This document shows positions 10,601-18,951 of a stretch of DNA of 64,000 bases, piece by piece. This DNA comes from Dyadobacter chenwenxiniae (lineage in GTDB: Bacteria > Bacteroidota > Bacteroidia > Cytophagales > Spirosomataceae). Numbering within the stretch: position 1 is the first letter of the stretch; every line of letters starts with the position of its first letter. The notes beneath the pieces were generated by a model. The model was not told where the DNA came from and did no database searches. It worked only from the letters and a program-made list of their open reading frames with translations. The DNA lies in the NCBI RefSeq assembly GCF_022869785.1, contig NZ_CP094997.1:2170001-2234000 (forward strand). The letters run 5' to 3'. Made by a program: the position numbers and the translations under genes.

Positions 10601-11246
10601 CAAGAAAGCTTATGACATCCTGGAAATGGCTAAAATGACACCCGGTTTCGAGCATATCCCGATCATTGTATTCACAGGAAAGAGCCTGTCCATGACAGAA
10701 GAACTGCGCATTAAACAATATGCAGACTCAATTATTGTCAAAACGGCCCACTCCTATCAGCGTATGTTGGACGAAGTTTCCCTGTTCCTTCATGTGGTGG
10801 AAGAAAACAAGAAAACGCCGCAAAAAATGTCGGACCGACAAAAATTAGTTGGATTAGCAGACATATTAAATGGCAAGACTGTGTTGATCGCGGATGATGA
10901 TGTGCGGAATATTTTCTCGCTGTCGAAGTCATTGGAAAACTTTAAGATGAATGTTGTAACCGCTCTGGACGGCAAAGAAGCCTTGCAGCGGCTGGAAGAA
11001 AATCCCGATGTGGACGTGGTCCTGCTGGATATGATGATGCCCCAGATGGATGGCTACGAAACCGCAAGGCGCATCCGGGAAAACCACAAATGGCGCAACC
11101 TGCCGGTCATCGCCGTAACTGCAAAAGCCATGACGGGCGACCGTGAAAAATGCATTAACGCGGGCGCATCCGACTACATTACCAAGCCTGTTGACATTGA
11201 CCAGCTGATGTCGCTCCTGCGTGTGTGGCTTTACGAAAAATCCTGA
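7644..11246 (+). CDS. CHASE3-HAMP-GAF hybrid histidine kinase with three receiver domains
   Basis: 1200 residues. Order: transmembrane helix about 16-36, periplasmic CHASE3 domain about 38-180 (KDAETGQRGFLITGEQTFLDPY), second transmembrane helix about 187-208, HAMP, GAF domain (about 290-440), long Gln/Glu-rich coiled coil (about 450-525), HisKA with His537 in ANMSHELRTPLNSI, and HATPase (NLISNALKF, DTGIGVAPEK, GGTGLGLSISREL). Three receivers follow, with phospho-acceptor Asp in GILLDIQLP, VILDMGIPD and VLLDMMMPQMDGYE. The second receiver has an unusual motif (DMGIPDKKAYD in place of DxxMPxMDG). It sits between the soluble kinase and a single-domain receiver, so it probably runs a multistep phosphorelay. 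The ligand of CHASE3 and GAF cannot be read from the sequence. Confidence 0.92.
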   Translation: MRKTSNSIIQQLQIVFSFSILLLIFSLLASYYSTQKLINNSQLVNHTNQVLIEAESIISYVKDAETGQRGFLITGEQTFLDPYSDAYAKTTNSHNNLSELTADSPIQQKNLREVKALYEAKFGQMQNIIDQTRRNPDFANDQNGRLREMLRGKKVMDDLRLVVERIKSEENKILQDRLEQQEIYIRYTPILLVVAALISILITVFAYMRIKNDMDKRLAAQLLEEQKYTETERRINRIEQITRQVSNGDYKVRSQDQSDDDLGRISLALNTMTASLEQTFNDLTTRNWLQTGAVEISDAIRGERILKKLATNLINTITRYSKAQLGTIYIQDNDWNFRLASSYAAEQAPDTITPGSGLAGQVIESKKPLIVYDVPENYLKVTSTLGETKPVTLAILPLIYAYECIGVIELGFLSKPDRNDILFLENNLESIATGINSALDYLKLQNFLEETQAQSEELQTQHNELENLNAELEAQSQKLQASEEELRVQQEELQQTNEELEERSGLLEEKNIEIQKKAEELELTTRYKSEFLANMSHELRTPLNSILLLSRLLAENDEKNLSSDQIEYATVIQSSGNGLLGLIDEILDLSKIEAGKMELDYGNVSVKEIVEDLRGLFSPVAKEKGLDFNINIENGVPLVIETDKMRLEQILKNLISNALKFTSQGSVQIDIKRKPEAEHLISFAVTDTGIGVAPEKQQHIFEAFQQADGSTKRKYGGTGLGLSISRELVKLLGGEISLSSKLNEGSVFTLGIPIAKTYNPAGSEQQNYFVNHNEASLKTKPEGIDKRFISTVIPRSIDDDRDNIESTDKTILIIEDDTTFAKSLLDYTRKQGYKGIVAVRGDEGLELAQAFVPMGILLDIQLPVLSGWEVMDELKARPETRHIPVHIMSSHRMKNESLLKGAVDFIDKPVAFEKMEEIFKKIEFVVSRRSKKVLIVEDNSMHAKALAYFLSSFNINSKLKSDISEGLETLQNNEVDCVILDMGIPDKKAYDILEMAKMTPGFEHIPIIVFTGKSLSMTEELRIKQYADSIIVKTAHSYQRMLDEVSLFLHVVEENKKTPQKMSDRQKLVGLADILNGKTVLIADDDVRNIFSLSKSLENFKMNVVTALDGKEALQRLEENPDVDVVLLDMMMPQMDGYETARRIRENHKWRNLPVIAVTAKAMTGDREKCINAGASDYITKPVDIDQLMSLLRVWLYEKS

Positions 11247-11258
11247 ACCGACCTTCCC

Positions 11259-11624
11259 ATGAATAAAAAAAAAGTGCTGATTATCGACGATGATGCGCGG
11301 AACATCTTTGCCTTGAAAGCGACATTGAAAGCGAAATCCTATGACTGCATTTCGTGCAGCGGCGCACCTGAGGCATTAGATTTGCTAAAAACGGATGAGC
11401 CCGTTGACGCGATCCTGATAGACATGATGATGCCCGAAATGGATGGTTACGATGCTATTCCTCTGATCAAAAGAATAGAAGGCAGGAAAAACACCCCGGT
11501 GTACGCGGTTACCGCACAAGCCATGGTGGGCGATCGTGAAAAATGTTTGAGAGCTGGCGCGGATGAATACATCTCGAAGCCGATCGATGTAGAAAAATTA
11601 CTGCGGCTTTTAAAAGACATATAG
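11259..11624 (+). CDS. single-domain response regulator
   Basis: 121 residues forming only a CheY-like receiver domain: acidic pair in LIIDDDARNIFAL, phospho-acceptor Asp55 in AILIDMMMPEMDGYD, Thr in VYAVTAQAM and Lys in YISKPIDVEKL. There is no output domain. It closely resembles the third receiver of the upstream hybrid kinase (both have DDDxRNIF and MTGDREKC/MVGDREKC-like segments), which suggests origin by duplication. It lies 12 bp after that kinase and 4 bp before cheR, so it is probably a shuttle or sink in the same relay. Confidence 0.92.
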   Translation: MNKKKVLIIDDDARNIFALKATLKAKSYDCISCSGAPEALDLLKTDEPVDAILIDMMMPEMDGYDAIPLIKRIEGRKNTPVYAVTAQAMVGDREKCLRAGADEYISKPIDVEKLLRLLKDI

Positions 11625-11628
11625 AACG

Positions 11629-12438
11629 ATGATTGAGGATGAGGATGTTGAGCTGCTGCTAAATGACCTGGTAGATATTTATGGATATGATTTTACAAGC
11701 TATTCCAAAGCGTCCCTGAAAAGGCGCATTGTCCGGCTTGTATCGATTGACAAGTTTCCCAGTTTCGCCGAGTTTCGTTACAAGCTCAGAACGGACGAAA
11801 ATTACCTGAAAAGGTTTGTCGAGGAGATTACGGTGAATGTGACGGAAATGTTTCGGGACCCCTCGTTTTACAAGTCTTTGCGTGACGATATCCTGCCTGT
11901 ACTCGGTACGAAGCCATTTATCCGGATCTGGCATGCAGGCTGCTCCACGGGCGAGGAAGTATATTCCATGGCTATTTTGCTCAAAGAAGCGGGCTTGCTG
12001 CGCAAGTCACTGCTATACGCCACCGACCTGAATCCGAGCGTCCTGGAAAAGGTGCGAAAAGGCATTTTTCCGTTGCAGCAGATGAAGCAATATTCAGAAA
12101 GCTACATTGAATCGGGCGGCTTAAAAGACTTTTCGGAATATTACACAGCCCATTACGGGCAGGCGAAATTTGAAAAGGAACTCTCTGAGAAAATCATTAT
12201 CTCAACACATAACCTGGTCTCTGACAGCTCTTTTAATGAATTTGATCTGATCCTGTGCAGGAATGTCCTCATTTACTTTGATAAAGATTTGCAGGACCGC
12301 GTTTTAAAACTTTTCGATGCCAGCCTTGGAACACTGGGTTACCTGGCTTTGGGAACTAAGGAAACACTTAAATTTTCGGTGATACAAAATAAGTTTAAGC
12401 AGCTTAACCGGGAAAAAATATGGAAAAAAATCATGTAG
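11629..12438 (+). CDS. CheR-type protein-glutamate methyltransferase
   Basis: 269 residues, normal for CheR. An N-terminal helical domain (about 1-75) precedes the SAM-binding methyltransferase fold with the motif RIWHAGCSTGEEVYSMA and the DLILCRNVLIYFD segment. It transfers methyl from S-adenosylmethionine to glutamate side chains of a partner protein. No chemoreceptor, CheA or CheW is in the window, so the substrate is not a local receptor. In Bacteroidota such cheR-cheB pairs next to hybrid kinases are thought to act in non-chemotactic signalling. It overlaps cheB by 19 bp, indicating translational coupling. Confidence 0.9.
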   Translation: MIEDEDVELLLNDLVDIYGYDFTSYSKASLKRRIVRLVSIDKFPSFAEFRYKLRTDENYLKRFVEEITVNVTEMFRDPSFYKSLRDDILPVLGTKPFIRIWHAGCSTGEEVYSMAILLKEAGLLRKSLLYATDLNPSVLEKVRKGIFPLQQMKQYSESYIESGGLKDFSEYYTAHYGQAKFEKELSEKIIISTHNLVSDSSFNEFDLILCRNVLIYFDKDLQDRVLKLFDASLGTLGYLALGTKETLKFSVIQNKFKQLNREKIWKKIM

Positions 12439-13001
12439 CAAATGCAGTAAAAGCAATGGTAATCGGAGGATCAGCCGGGAGTCTCCAGGTGCTCTTCAAC
12501 TTACTGCCTCTGTTGCAAAATCATTTGCCTTTTGCTATGATCCTGGTATTGCATCGCCGCCACTCCGCCGATTCGTCCCTTTCTGAATTGCTTTCAACGA
12601 AAACATTATTGCCCACGTGTGAAGTGGAAGACAAAGATCGGATCCTCCCCGGACACATTTACCTGGCACCGGCAGATTATCATTTACTGATTGAGAAAGA
12701 CGAAAGCTTTTCGTTGGATTATTCAGAGAAGATCAATTTCAGCAGGCCCAGCATTGACGTCACTTTCGAGTCGGCTGCGGAAGTTTACGGGCCTTCATTG
12801 GTGGCTATGCTTCTTTCGGGCGCCAATGAAGATGGCACAAAAGGCCTTTCCCTGGTAAAAAAAGCAGGCGGCACCACAATCGTGCAAAACCCCGAGACGG
12901 CACAAATGCCATACATGCCGCATCATGCCATGATGCACACTGTGATTGATCACGTTCTGGACGTTCGCCAGATGTCGCATTACATCAATAATCTCCGCTG
13001 A
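12420..13001 (+). CDS. CheB-type protein-glutamate methylesterase (catalytic domain only)
   Basis: 193 residues with the CheB esterase domain and no attached receiver. The catalytic triad can be placed: Ser in IGGSAGSLQ, His in LVLHRRHS and Asp in LSGANEDGTKG. It removes methyl groups from glutamate esters (and may deamidate glutamine). The stand-alone form means that phosphorylation control, if any, must come from a separate receiver such as the one two genes upstream. It is the last gene of the 6036-13001 operon, and the frame starts inside the end of cheR. Confidence 0.9.
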   Translation: MEKNHVANAVKAMVIGGSAGSLQVLFNLLPLLQNHLPFAMILVLHRRHSADSSLSELLSTKTLLPTCEVEDKDRILPGHIYLAPADYHLLIEKDESFSLDYSEKINFSRPSIDVTFESAAEVYGPSLVAMLLSGANEDGTKGLSLVKKAGGTTIVQNPETAQMPYMPHHAMMHTVIDHVLDVRQMSHYINNLR

Positions 13002-13137
13002 CTTCTTCATGAGTTTTACCTGAAAAATAAGCACGGCTTTTCTGGCAATCGTTGATCAGTGCCACAAAACATACTTTCAGTCTTTCTTTCTGAGCTGGTT
13101 TCTGGCGAAATTTGTATTAATTCAAAACTTCAATGCC

Positions 13138-13521
13138 ATGGCAAAGCCCAGTAAATTATATAGCGTCCTTTTTAACAAATGCCCAAGATGTGGTGAAGGT
13201 GATTTTTTTATTACAAAAAGTGCCTATAGCCTGAAAAACTTTGATAAAATGAACAAGCATTGCCCGCACTGCGGCGAAAACCTGGTTCCTGAACCAGGTT
13301 TCTATCAGGGCGCGTTGTATATGAGCTATTCATTTTATGTCGCCTTTATGGTGATCTATTTTCTGATATTCGTCAACTTTTTTGAAGAGTATCTGGATTA
13401 TTTTCTGATGTCCATCATTCCGGTCCTCATCATTTTAACCCCCTATTTTTACCGGCTGGCGCGTAGGGCGTGGCTTGCATTGTTTATCAAACCACAGGAT
13501 CAGGAAGCGGTGAAACGCTAG
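13138..13521 (+). CDS. DUF983 family membrane protein
   Basis: 127 residues. The N-terminus carries two Cys pairs of a zinc-ribbon type (NKCPRCGEGDFF and KHCPHCGENL), followed by two transmembrane helices (about 62-83 and 88-108). That arrangement is diagnostic for DUF983, an inner-membrane family of unknown function. The gene stands alone after the kinase operon. Its stop codon overlaps that of the convergent AraC regulator by 4 bp. Confidence 0.85.
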   Translation: MAKPSKLYSVLFNKCPRCGEGDFFITKSAYSLKNFDKMNKHCPHCGENLVPEPGFYQGALYMSYSFYVAFMVIYFLIFVNFFEEYLDYFLMSIIPVLIILTPYFYRLARRAWLALFIKPQDQEAVKR

Positions 13522-14402
13522 GATTTACCCGACTGATTGGCAGACTTCGCCCGGAATACTTCGGGCGTCATGCCTGTCTCTTTCTTGAAGAAACGGGTAA
13601 AGTAAGAGTTGTCATTGAAATTCAACTTATATGCTATCTCGGAAACTGTGAAATCCAGATTGATCAGCAACCGCTTCGCTTCCAGCACGATCCTGTTCCG
13701 TATCAAAGCGCCAGCCTGTAAACTGAGATGTTCTTTGCAAAGCGCGTTGAGATGATTAGGCGTGACATGGAGCATTTCCGCATATTCACCCGGCTGCCTG
13801 ATTGTTGTAAAATTTTTCTCGATCAGTTTTTGAAAATTCCTGATCAATGGATGCTGCTGAATGTGGGCACTTCGTTTCTTGTCCTGTGCGTTGCTCTGTT
13901 CCAGCAACAGAAATATGTGAAGCAACGAAACACGGATAATGTCTTCCCGAAACTTAGCCTTACCAGCCTGTAACAGTAATTCTTCAAAAAGCCCGACAAT
14001 GTTAGGCTGAATTTCTGCTGCAATGGCAACCACGTTATTCGAACTGTCCCCGTCAAAAAAAGAAAAAGAATCAAGATAATCCTGTTTGAGCAGGAAAGAC
14101 CGGAAAAAAGCTTCCGAAAAATTCACTACATAACCCGCCATTTCTCCCTCAAAATCCCACGAATGCACTTGTCCAGGAATCATGAAGTAGATCTGGAACG
14201 GGTGCACATTAAAATGGTTAAAGTCGATGGTATGAAACCCGCCGCCTTTTGTAAACAGCACCAGATGGTAAAAGTTATGCCGGTGTGGAAATATTAAATT
14301 CTGATGTTCTTTCAAATAATCCTCAAACCGATTGATCATTACATCATCCTCCCTGTATTCGGAGAGCGGACCAATATCAAGCCGGGGAAACGCTGTCTGC
14401 AT
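13518..14402 (-). CDS. AraC family transcriptional regulator
   Basis: The start at 14402 (MQTAFPRLDIGPLSEY) gives 294 residues; an in-frame ATG at 14600 adds Cys-rich sequence unlike the family. An N-terminal cupin-like sensing domain (FPHRHNFYHLVLFTKGGGFHTIDF, then FMIPGQVHSW) is followed by a C-terminal pair of helix-turn-helix motifs (QPGEYAEMLHVTPNHLNALC and TVSEIAYKLNFNDNSYFTRFFKKETGMTPEVFR, read here in pieces). The chosen start overlaps the end of the upstream glycosidase gene by 26 bp, so it is probably the last gene of that operon and may control it in response to a sugar. The effector is unknown. Confidence 0.85.
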   Translation of the reverse strand: MQTAFPRLDIGPLSEYREDDVMINRFEDYLKEHQNLIFPHRHNFYHLVLFTKGGGFHTIDFNHFNVHPFQIYFMIPGQVHSWDFEGEMAGYVVNFSEAFFRSFLLKQDYLDSFSFFDGDSSNNVVAIAAEIQPNIVGLFEELLLQAGKAKFREDIIRVSLLHIFLLLEQSNAQDKKRSAHIQQHPLIRNFQKLIEKNFTTIRQPGEYAEMLHVTPNHLNALCKEHLSLQAGALIRNRIVLEAKRLLINLDFTVSEIAYKLNFNDNSYFTRFFKKETGMTPEVFRAKSANQSGKS

Positions 14403-15672
14403 GTGAAAATAGATCGGACATAATCTTACCCGGCAATTTAGTAATATAGTCCAGCATTGACATGCGTTCTTTCCTTTTATATGCATACTGGTTCTGCGCT
14501 GCATACATGATTTGTTGCAAGCTTGCCTGACCGCGCAGCAACGCCACGGCCGATGGCTCATGCAACACCCGGTTCCTTGCAGGTGCCAAAGGATCCGCAT
14601 CCCAGATCCCCGAATGATGCCAGTTCGTAAGATCGTCCCAGTCGGGCCGGTCGATCATTGGATAATAGCAAACTCCCCACAGCGGAATGCCCTCACGCAC
14701 CAGTTTGCAGCTCTCCTCAGCCACCATATTGATCCAGAGCGGCCTGTCCTCCAGCGGATGGCTCGTTTCGCTCAAGACCACCGGCACGTCATAGCGCATA
14801 TGCGCTTCCAGCAATAAATCCGACAAACTGCGTAATCTCGGGTCAGGGATAGGATCATTCCATCCCATATAAAAGTGCGATTCTGCAACCCACTGATTGT
14901 TATAATAGTAATTGAAACCAAGCATATCCAGATACTCAGGCTTTCCACCCAATTCAGGACAGATCCTGCCGCACAACATATCCATTGCCTGATACTGGAG
15001 ATCGTGCGCGGCTTTTGCCTGCAATATTTCCGCTGCGGTTGCATCCGTTTCCGGCACTACATTGATCAGTGGTTCCGTGGTCAGGATCCTGATGCTCGGA
15101 TCGTACGCTTTGAGGGCTTCCACGCCCGCAATGTAGGCGCGCATAAGCGCATATTTCATTTCCCAGCCATTATTTTTACAATATGGCGCCGTGCCCGCCG
15201 CGTCGCCTGCCAGCCAGGAAATGAACCCAACCTCGTTGATCGGCGTCACGATCAACGGCATATCCAGTGACAAATGATTGTAAAACGAAGCAAAAGCCTT
15301 GCATAGCGCCACGAAACGCCTGGTAAAATGGGGATGCAAAGGGTTTAGATCCGATGGATAACCAAAATGGCAAATGTCCCAGATCTGCTGGACTCCATGT
15401 TTCGCTCCTGCCAGCATCATGCGTTTCACAGCACTGAAATCGTATTGGTAAGGCTCGTATTCCACCTCGCTCCAACGAATTCCCTCGCGCACGGTGGCAA
15501 TGTTGAACTGCTTCAACATCTTGTAATCTTCTTCAATGAGTTCCAGGTGACCAGTCGCATTCAACAGGTCTACCCGGTCACCGTGAAGATTGAGCTGATC
15601 CGCGCATTCAAACCCACCCATCCAAAAAGTTTTAAACGGGTTGGTCACCACCTGACTATCCGACCCGCTCAT
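14377..15672 (-). CDS. clan GH-A glycoside hydrolase (family 1-like)
   Basis: 431 residues with a TIM-barrel pattern like beta-glucosidases. Two catalytic glutamates can be proposed: acid/base in VTPINEVGF and nucleophile in PVVLSETSHP. ATVREGIRWSEVE corresponds to the early barrel strand. No signal peptide is present, so the protein is probably cytoplasmic, which argues against a role in polymer degradation outside the cell. Its start overlaps the end of the glycosyltransferase gene by 4 bp (ATGA). The pairing with a glycosyltransferase suggests trimming or transfer during synthesis of a surface glycan or glycolipid. The exact GH family and substrate are not certain. Confidence 0.7.
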   Translation of the reverse strand: MSGSDSQVVTNPFKTFWMGGFECADQLNLHGDRVDLLNATGHLELIEEDYKMLKQFNIATVREGIRWSEVEYEPYQYDFSAVKRMMLAGAKHGVQQIWDICHFGYPSDLNPLHPHFTRRFVALCKAFASFYNHLSLDMPLIVTPINEVGFISWLAGDAAGTAPYCKNNGWEMKYALMRAYIAGVEALKAYDPSIRILTTEPLINVVPETDATAAEILQAKAAHDLQYQAMDMLCGRICPELGGKPEYLDMLGFNYYYNNQWVAESHFYMGWNDPIPDPRLRSLSDLLLEAHMRYDVPVVLSETSHPLEDRPLWINMVAEESCKLVREGIPLWGVCYYPMIDRPDWDDLTNWHHSGIWDADPLAPARNRVLHEPSAVALLRGQASLQQIMYAAQNQYAYKRKERMSMLDYITKLPGKIMSDLFSHADSVSPA

Positions 15673-16910
15673 TGTTCGCTTTGCAATTTAGAGACCTTAT
15701 GCTTTGGCATCGCCACCACTTTCCTGTTCCGGTACGCAGAGGACATATAGTCTGTCATATCAGCGCAGGTCAGGTCCCATGAATTGGTAAGCAAAAATTT
15801 ATCAACACTGCCCAGCCAATCTTTTTTATCATTCATTTGAAGCCAATACGCAATTGCCTTAACAAACTCACTGCCATTTTTTCCAATTGAAACCAACTTA
15901 CTCTTACCATAAGGATACACCACATCGCGAATGGCTGTGGAGACAACAGGCTTACCGGCGCATAGATATTCGGGCGTTTTGGTGGGACTGATGAAACGCG
16001 TGGATTCGTTCAGCAGAAAAGGCACCATAGCAACGTCCCAACCTGAAAGATAAGCCGGAAGCTGCGCATATGATTTTGAACCGAGATAATGGATATTGCT
16101 TCCTTGTGGAAGTGTTTTCGGGTCGATCTTCACAACCGGTCCTATCAGCACAATGTTCCAATCCGGGCGCTGTGTAGCAATTTCCCTGATTAGCTCAATG
16201 TCAAAACGCTCGTCAATCACGCCATAAAAACCAATCTTCGGTCCTTTGATACAGGCCTGATCCGCAGATTCACAATTTTGTTTTCTTGCTTGGCCGAAAT
16301 GTTTCTTGTCAATGCTGCTCGGGAAGGGATGAATATTCGGGTGCAGATTTTTCTTGGATTCGAAAAGTGAATGTCCGCCTGTGAAAACAATGTCTGCCTT
16401 ATTCAACAGGTTCTTTTCCAGCGATTTCAATTTCTCCGGTGCAAACTTGAATGCAGACAATTCGTCCATGCAATCATAAACAGTCAGCCCCGGTGACAAG
16501 TGCGATGAAAATTCCAGCGCCATCGGCGTATAATACCAGAATATAAACTCATCCAGTTTTTTATTTACAAAAAACACCCGGATCAGTTCACGCAGCTGCG
16601 CATTGACTTCATCCTTGGTGAGTCCATCTGCAAGATGCGGCACACAAACCCAAAGATCGGGTAACCGCTGGGAAAATGTGAGATAAGGAACGTCCGTTTT
16701 CCCAAAGATCGGTTCTTCCAGAAAGTAAACCGCCGCGATGTCCGAAAAGCGCGTTAACAAATGCTGCGGCCGCTGGTAAACAAAGTCCCACCGGAGGTGA
16801 GAAAAACAAAGCAGGTTTTTAGGAAGCGAATCTTGCTCGCCGCTTCCTGACAAATCTAAACGATGCAAGTGATTTGTAGAAAAATCGTTGCTGATTGGGG
16901 TATCTATCAT
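15669..16910 (-). CDS. glycosyltransferase, GT-B fold
   Basis: 413 residues. The N-terminal half starts with LLCFSHLRWDFVYQRPQHLLTRF, a motif seen in a group of family-1-type glycosyltransferases, and the C-terminal half has a nucleotide-sugar binding pattern (IGFYGVIDERFD, then ISPTKTPEYLCAGKPVVST). No membrane helix is seen. It is the first gene of a three-gene minus-strand operon with a clan-A glycosidase and an AraC regulator. The acceptor and donor sugars cannot be inferred. Confidence 0.8.
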   Translation of the reverse strand: MIDTPISNDFSTNHLHRLDLSGSGEQDSLPKNLLCFSHLRWDFVYQRPQHLLTRFSDIAAVYFLEEPIFGKTDVPYLTFSQRLPDLWVCVPHLADGLTKDEVNAQLRELIRVFFVNKKLDEFIFWYYTPMALEFSSHLSPGLTVYDCMDELSAFKFAPEKLKSLEKNLLNKADIVFTGGHSLFESKKNLHPNIHPFPSSIDKKHFGQARKQNCESADQACIKGPKIGFYGVIDERFDIELIREIATQRPDWNIVLIGPVVKIDPKTLPQGSNIHYLGSKSYAQLPAYLSGWDVAMVPFLLNESTRFISPTKTPEYLCAGKPVVSTAIRDVVYPYGKSKLVSIGKNGSEFVKAIAYWLQMNDKKDWLGSVDKFLLTNSWDLTCADMTDYMSSAYRNRKVVAMPKHKVSKLQSEQ

Positions 16911-17144
16911 TACGTTAATATGATTGTTGATGAATGTACAACCCGCTTTTATTTTCTATTGACTTATAATGGAAAAAAACGGATCATTTTCAGGGCGTAT
17001 TATAAATTACTATGCCAGACGCTCTGCCCAGAAACGGCACGGGCACAAATTAGCACGCGAACCACTATACGCAACAGAGCCTGTGAAGCAGGAAAATTTG
17101 ATTTTTCTCTGTAATATTAGGGTAGTAAAACAGACCCTCTGCCG

Positions 17145-18951
17145 ATGAGCAAAAACTTTACCCTGCTGCTTTTTGCCTCGCTCCTTATGCTTGCCAATTC
17201 CGCGAAACGAACGCCGGGATCGGTGGGTGTGGAACTTAGCATAGAACGCTTTGAGGCGGATGCGAAATCCTATGCCCTGAGTCTGGAAGATCTTTCAGCA
17301 GCAATCCACAATTTGCATCCGAACCAGCCGGAAAGCATCAACATTGCAAAAACAAAGCTGATATATAGCCGGTTAGCCTACAAACGCATCGAATATTTCC
17401 TCGAACACTTTTTCTTTACTTCGTCCCGGATCTACAACCGTCCTCCTAAAAACGAGATCGAGGAGCCGCATCTGGAATACATGGAGCCAGCCGGCATGCA
17501 GTATATGGAAGCTATCTTGTTCGACAGCATTACCATTGAATCGAAGAAAGAACTCGCCGTTCAAGCCGGGTTACTGAGCCATGCAGCGAACGATCTGCAT
17601 GCGCTTTTGTATAAATTTGAAACCAATGACAAACAAATTCTCGCGGCCGTGAGACTCGAACTCATCCGCATAATCGCATTGGGAATCACCGGATTTGACG
17701 CCCCGATACTGAAAAGCGGTATCTGGGAATCGGAAGTGGCAATGGAGACGATTGCCCTCACATTAAAGCCCTATCTCGATGAAAAAAAACACGACAGCGT
17801 CTTCCACTATTTGGGGAATTCCATTATGTTCCTTAGAAATAACCCGGAGTTTGATTCATTTGACAGACTGAAATTTCTCACCCATTATGCTTTGCCCCTT
17901 CAAAAACATTTGAATGTAATGATCCGTGAAATGAAGCTGGATTCGGTGCCGCCAGGCCTGTTGCGTTATGATGCAGCGCATATGTTCAGTCCCGGTGCAG
18001 TGCAACCCGTGGATTCAACGAATAATAAGGAACTCACTGCCAAGCGGGTTACACTGGGGAAAAAGCTGTTTTTTGAAACGCGGTTGTCAGGCAATGGTTC
18101 CAGAAGCTGTGCTTCCTGCCACAATCCAGCCAACTATTTTACCGATGGTCTCCCCAGGAGCATGGGCCTTAATCCGCACACCAGTGTCCGGCGCAATGCC
18201 CCCTCGCTGTTTTATGTGGCGGCGCAGCAAAATCAATTCTGGGATGGGCGGGCAAAAACACTGGAAGAGCAAATTGAAACTGTCATGCGCGATTCATTGG
18301 AAATGAATGCAATTCCCATACAGAGCATGCAAAATTTGCTCAAAGACAAGGAATACAAGCATTTGTTCAAAAAAGCTTTCCCTAAGAAAGACAAAAGCAA
18401 ACCAGCTGAGCAGCAGATCTATTCCGCACTGGCCGCTTTTATGAGAACATTAAAACCCGTATAATTCAGATTTTGACCGCTATCTGGCAGGAGACCCAAA
18501 AGCAATGAGCGATGTCCAAGTCAGCGGCTTCAACCTTTTTATGGGCAAAGCCCAATGCGGGACTTGTCATTTCGCTCCGCTTTTCAATGGCCTGATTCCT
18601 CCATTCTATGCTTTAACAGAGTTTGAGGTCATCGGCACGACCGCGACGGATGATCTTTTAAATCCTAAAAAAGACCCGGACAATGGACGCATGGATGTGC
18701 GCGCAACGCCTTATTACGAAGCAGCATTCAAAACGCCGACTGTAAGAAATGCAGCAGTAACCGGCCCGTACATGCACAATGGCGCATTTTCCTCCCTTGA
18801 AAAAGTAATTGATTTTTATGATAAAGGCGGAGGCGCAGGATTAGGGCTGGACTTGCCCCGGCAAACGCTTTCGCCGCTCCCACTCAATCTGACAGATCAG
18901 GAAAAGAAAGACATTATCGCATTTTTACATGCCCTAACCGATAAAATATGA
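17145..18951 (+). pseudogene. MauG-type di-haem cytochrome c peroxidase, frameshifted
   Basis: Two plus-strand frames join into one protein of about 601 residues. The N-terminal ~290 residues form a helical region resembling the extra domain of long Bacteroidota peroxidases, after a signal-like start (MSKNFTLLLFASLLMLANSA). The di-haem domain follows, with c-haem motifs CASCH (about residue 323) and, after the break, CGTCH. The shift is at CCC 18456-18458: as written the first frame ends at 18464 (RTLKPV stop). Dropping one C gives RTLKPYNSDFDRYLAGDP and continues to PYMHNGAFSSLEKVIDFYDKGG. The protein would reduce peroxide or oxidise a partner in the periplasm. It overlaps the next gene by 4 bp. 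Confidence 0.85.
18456..18458. other. CCC run at the peroxidase frameshift
   Basis: The coding strand reads AAA CCC GTA TAA. With two C it reads AAA CCG TAT AAT TCA GAT TTT GAC, restoring a conserved F-x-R-Y-L segment between the two haem sites. A single-base insertion here is the simplest explanation of the split. Confidence 0.8.

Noticed and set aside
16911..17144. Possible promoter TTGACTTATAAT at about 16960
   Set aside because: The two elements are fused without the needed spacer and Bacteroidota use other consensus sequences.
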